Below are positions 62,812 through 64,000 of a DNA stretch of 64,000 bases, piece by piece. The stretch comes from JAHEYG01 sp040403535 (lineage in GTDB: Bacteria; Bacteroidota; Bacteroidia; B-17B0; Aurantibacillaceae): NCBI GenBank assembly GCA_040403535.1, contig JBBAKL010000007.1, positions 15,228 through 79,227 on the forward strand, given 5' to 3'. Position 1 is the first letter of the stretch. Each line of letters starts with the position of its first letter. The notes under the pieces are model-generated. The model was given only the letters and a program-made list of their open reading frames with translations. It ran no database searches and was not told the origin of the DNA. The translations under genes were made by a program, and so were the position numbers.

Positions 62812-63468
62812 TTATCTGGGCCTGTTTGTAAGCTCAATATTTGTTATGGGATGAACCTCCCACGCAGTGCCACGCCAATTTTTTTTACCATCCGGACGTG
62901 TATTTTGTGACTGTTGATCGTGTTCGTCGTCAAAAAAAAGCCAGCCTTCAATCTTTACCCAGCGCCCCAAATACTTGTCCCTTAATGTTGAGGTTGACCA
63001 GTTTACCCCCTTCTTTTTCATTATTTCGCGCCAGCGCGGCGTAACTTCAGCAATAAAACGTACCGATTTTGCAGGGTTCATAGGATTGGTTACCAGTTCA
63101 ATATGTGTATCCCTCAAGTTTTTGTCTTTGGTTTTACAATTGCAGGTTTCGATACCGCCCACTTTTACATCGTAAACATAGCCTACAATACTGACAGCCT
63201 TTTTGTCTGACCATCGTTTTGTGTCATTACCGGGCGCTAAAAGTTTTTCTAGGGTTATGGTGTTATCAAAGTCTTTTGCAGACGGAAAAGAAACTCTGTT
63301 TTTAAGTATGTTAAGTTGTTTTATTCGGTCTGAAACCGCATTCCCTTCAATCGGGCAATTAGTTAAGCTATTGGTGGATTTAGGCTCTTGAGCGCATCCG
63401 ATAATACTTAACGCAACAAATGCGTAAGTGAACAGGTGTATTTTAAGTGACAAATAGGTTTGTTTCAT
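62812..63468 (-). CDS. OB-fold-like lipoprotein, unknown function
   Basis: This 218-residue protein has a lipoprotein signal (MKQTYLSLKIHLFTYAFV ... IIGC, Cys25). The middle and C-terminal parts look like a single beta-rich domain: VSIVGYVYDVKVGGIETCNC, KSVRFIAEVTPRWREI, RWVKIEGWLFFDDEHDQQSQ and the end RGTAWEVHPITNIELT. This pattern (WxxxxGW.F.D.EH.....RGTAWEIHPITxIE) resembles OB-fold hypotheticals, and I do not know its function. Two Cys in CNCK could be metal ligands. It stands alone between two tRNA genes. The 114 bases before the tRNA-Asn show nothing else. Confidence 0.75.
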   Translation of the reverse strand: MKQTYLSLKIHLFTYAFVALSIIGCAQEPKSTNSLTNCPIEGNAVSDRIKQLNILKNRVSFPSAKDFDNTITLEKLLAPGNDTKRWSDKKAVSIVGYVYDVKVGGIETCNCKTKDKNLRDTHIELVTNPMNPAKSVRFIAEVTPRWREIMKKKGVNWSTSTLRDKYLGRWVKIEGWLFFDDEHDQQSQNTRPDGKKNWRGTAWEVHPITNIELTNRPR

Positions 63469-63593
63469 TTAGAAAAGATAAAGTCTAATAACATGTTGTT
63501 TAAACATTTTATTGGTAAGTGGTTTTAATCGGCAAGAATATATTAAATCTTCACACAACACTCCAAATGCAGCTTAATAAGCTTAAAGTTTTG

Positions 63594-63667
63594 TGATCCC
63601 GGCGGGATTCGAACCCACAACCAACAGAACCGGAATCTGTCATTCTATCCAGTTGAACTACGGGACC
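63594..63667 (-). tRNA. tRNA-Arg(CCG)
   Basis: The cloverleaf on the minus strand has acceptor stem GGTCCCG / CGGGATC (one G-T pair), D arm GTTC / GAAT (one G-T pair), anticodon stem ACAGA / TCTGT with loop TTCCGGT (anticodon CCG), and T arm GTGGG / CCCGC with loop TTCGAAT. The discriminator is A; the genome continues CAA rather than CCA, so CCA is added post-transcriptionally. Confidence 0.96.
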
Positions 63668-63888
63668 ATTATGTTATAAGAACGTATTTTGATGCTGTTG
63701 TTCTTAAGGATAATCTTATTGCATGGATTTAGCCGTACAGAATTATTGCATTAAAGCGGCAAAGGTAATAAAAAAACAGGCCTGAAGTGTATTTATACAA
63801 TAAAGCATATCGGTTTTGGCGTCCTTATATTCAATAATTTCAGTTATTTTTATAATAATTTTAATGCACTTACGTTTATAAAAACGAT

Positions 63889-64000
63889 ATGTTAAAGCAC
63901 TTACTGTTTTTTATTTTTGTTGTTATCGCCACCGGCATTCAGTCGCAGGTAAAAGTTGGTGAATGGAAAGATCATTTAAGTTACAATTCTTGTAATACTG
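63889..64000 (+). CDS. PorZ-like T9SS protein, N-terminal part (runs off the window)
   Basis: The ATG at 63889 starts MLKHLLFFIFVVIATGIQSQ, a signal peptide cut near QSQ, followed by VKVGEWKDHLSYNSCNT. The pattern (I/V)G.W.DHLSY is typical of the start of PorZ, a beta-propeller protein of the type IX attachment complex that binds A-LPS (from memory). Only about 37 residues are visible, so the call rests on this short match and on the SprA gene in the window. The interval 63668-63888 otherwise shows nothing beyond AT-rich sequence. Confidence 0.6.
   Translation, partial: MLKHLLFFIFVVIATGIQSQVKVGEWKDHLSYNSCNT

Noticed and set aside
1..64000. CRISPR array, integrase, transposase, phage gene or rRNA operon
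   Set aside because: No regularly spaced repeats, no recombinase or capsid-type proteins and no rRNA signature were found on either strand.

Overview
The window is a chromosomal segment of a low-GC member of the Bacteroidota. The evidence is type IX secretion: a full-length SprA, a PorZ-like N-terminus at the right edge and several proteins or remnants ending in a type A (Por-type) C-terminal sorting domain. There are also SpoIIE-type phosphatases carrying TPRs, a TonB-dependent receptor with a carboxypeptidase-regulatory-like N-terminus, a complex I with a shortened NuoG, and promoter-like boxes fitting TAnnTTTG. I cannot place the genus.

Layout. 1-5,300: the end of an unidentified gene, a frameshifted F420-reductase-like pseudogene, an SRAP/HMCES-type protein, a tiny basic protein, a P-type cation ATPase and an OmpA protein with two OmpA-like halves. 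5,387-18,469: all 14 nuo genes on the minus strand, nuoA to nuoN, closed by a terminator and preceded by a large inverted repeat. 18,557-21,769: a large secreted propeller/PKD protein. 22,045-29,380: PhoH, a halogenase-like flavoprotein, an SLT transglycosylase, a TPR-SpoIIE phosphatase and RadA. 29,555-31,094: a heavily decayed SprB-repeat adhesin gene. 31,305-35,425: a compact four-gene set for envelope proteins (YceI-like lipoprotein, small Ig-like lipoprotein, secreted protein with seven ~63-residue repeats, OmpA-domain protein).

35,544-44,852: an SRPBCC protein, HolB, DprA, a TonB receptor, a second decayed sorting-domain gene, a 2'-5' RNA ligase-like protein, a second TPR-SpoIIE phosphatase and ferritin. 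44,959-49,061: an L,D-transpeptidase, an FtsB/DivIC protein, a cysteine-cluster protein, a Mla-type ABC pair, a small membrane peptide, VanZ and GcvH. 49,122-59,377: maeB-ruvA-sprA, tightly packed. 59,478-64,000: NAD kinase, an S4 protein, a LOG-like protein, a PfkB kinase, tRNA-Asn, an OB-fold-like lipoprotein, tRNA-Arg and the start of a PorZ-like gene.

Most genes serve respiration, envelope biogenesis and type IX secretion, or housekeeping. I see no CRISPR array, transposase, integrase, phage gene or rRNA. The best candidate for something undescribed is the four-gene envelope set at 31,305-35,425. Smaller points of interest are three multiply broken genes, non-ATG starts at sprA and other genes, a terminator abutting the vanZ start codon, and the inverted repeat ahead of nuoA.
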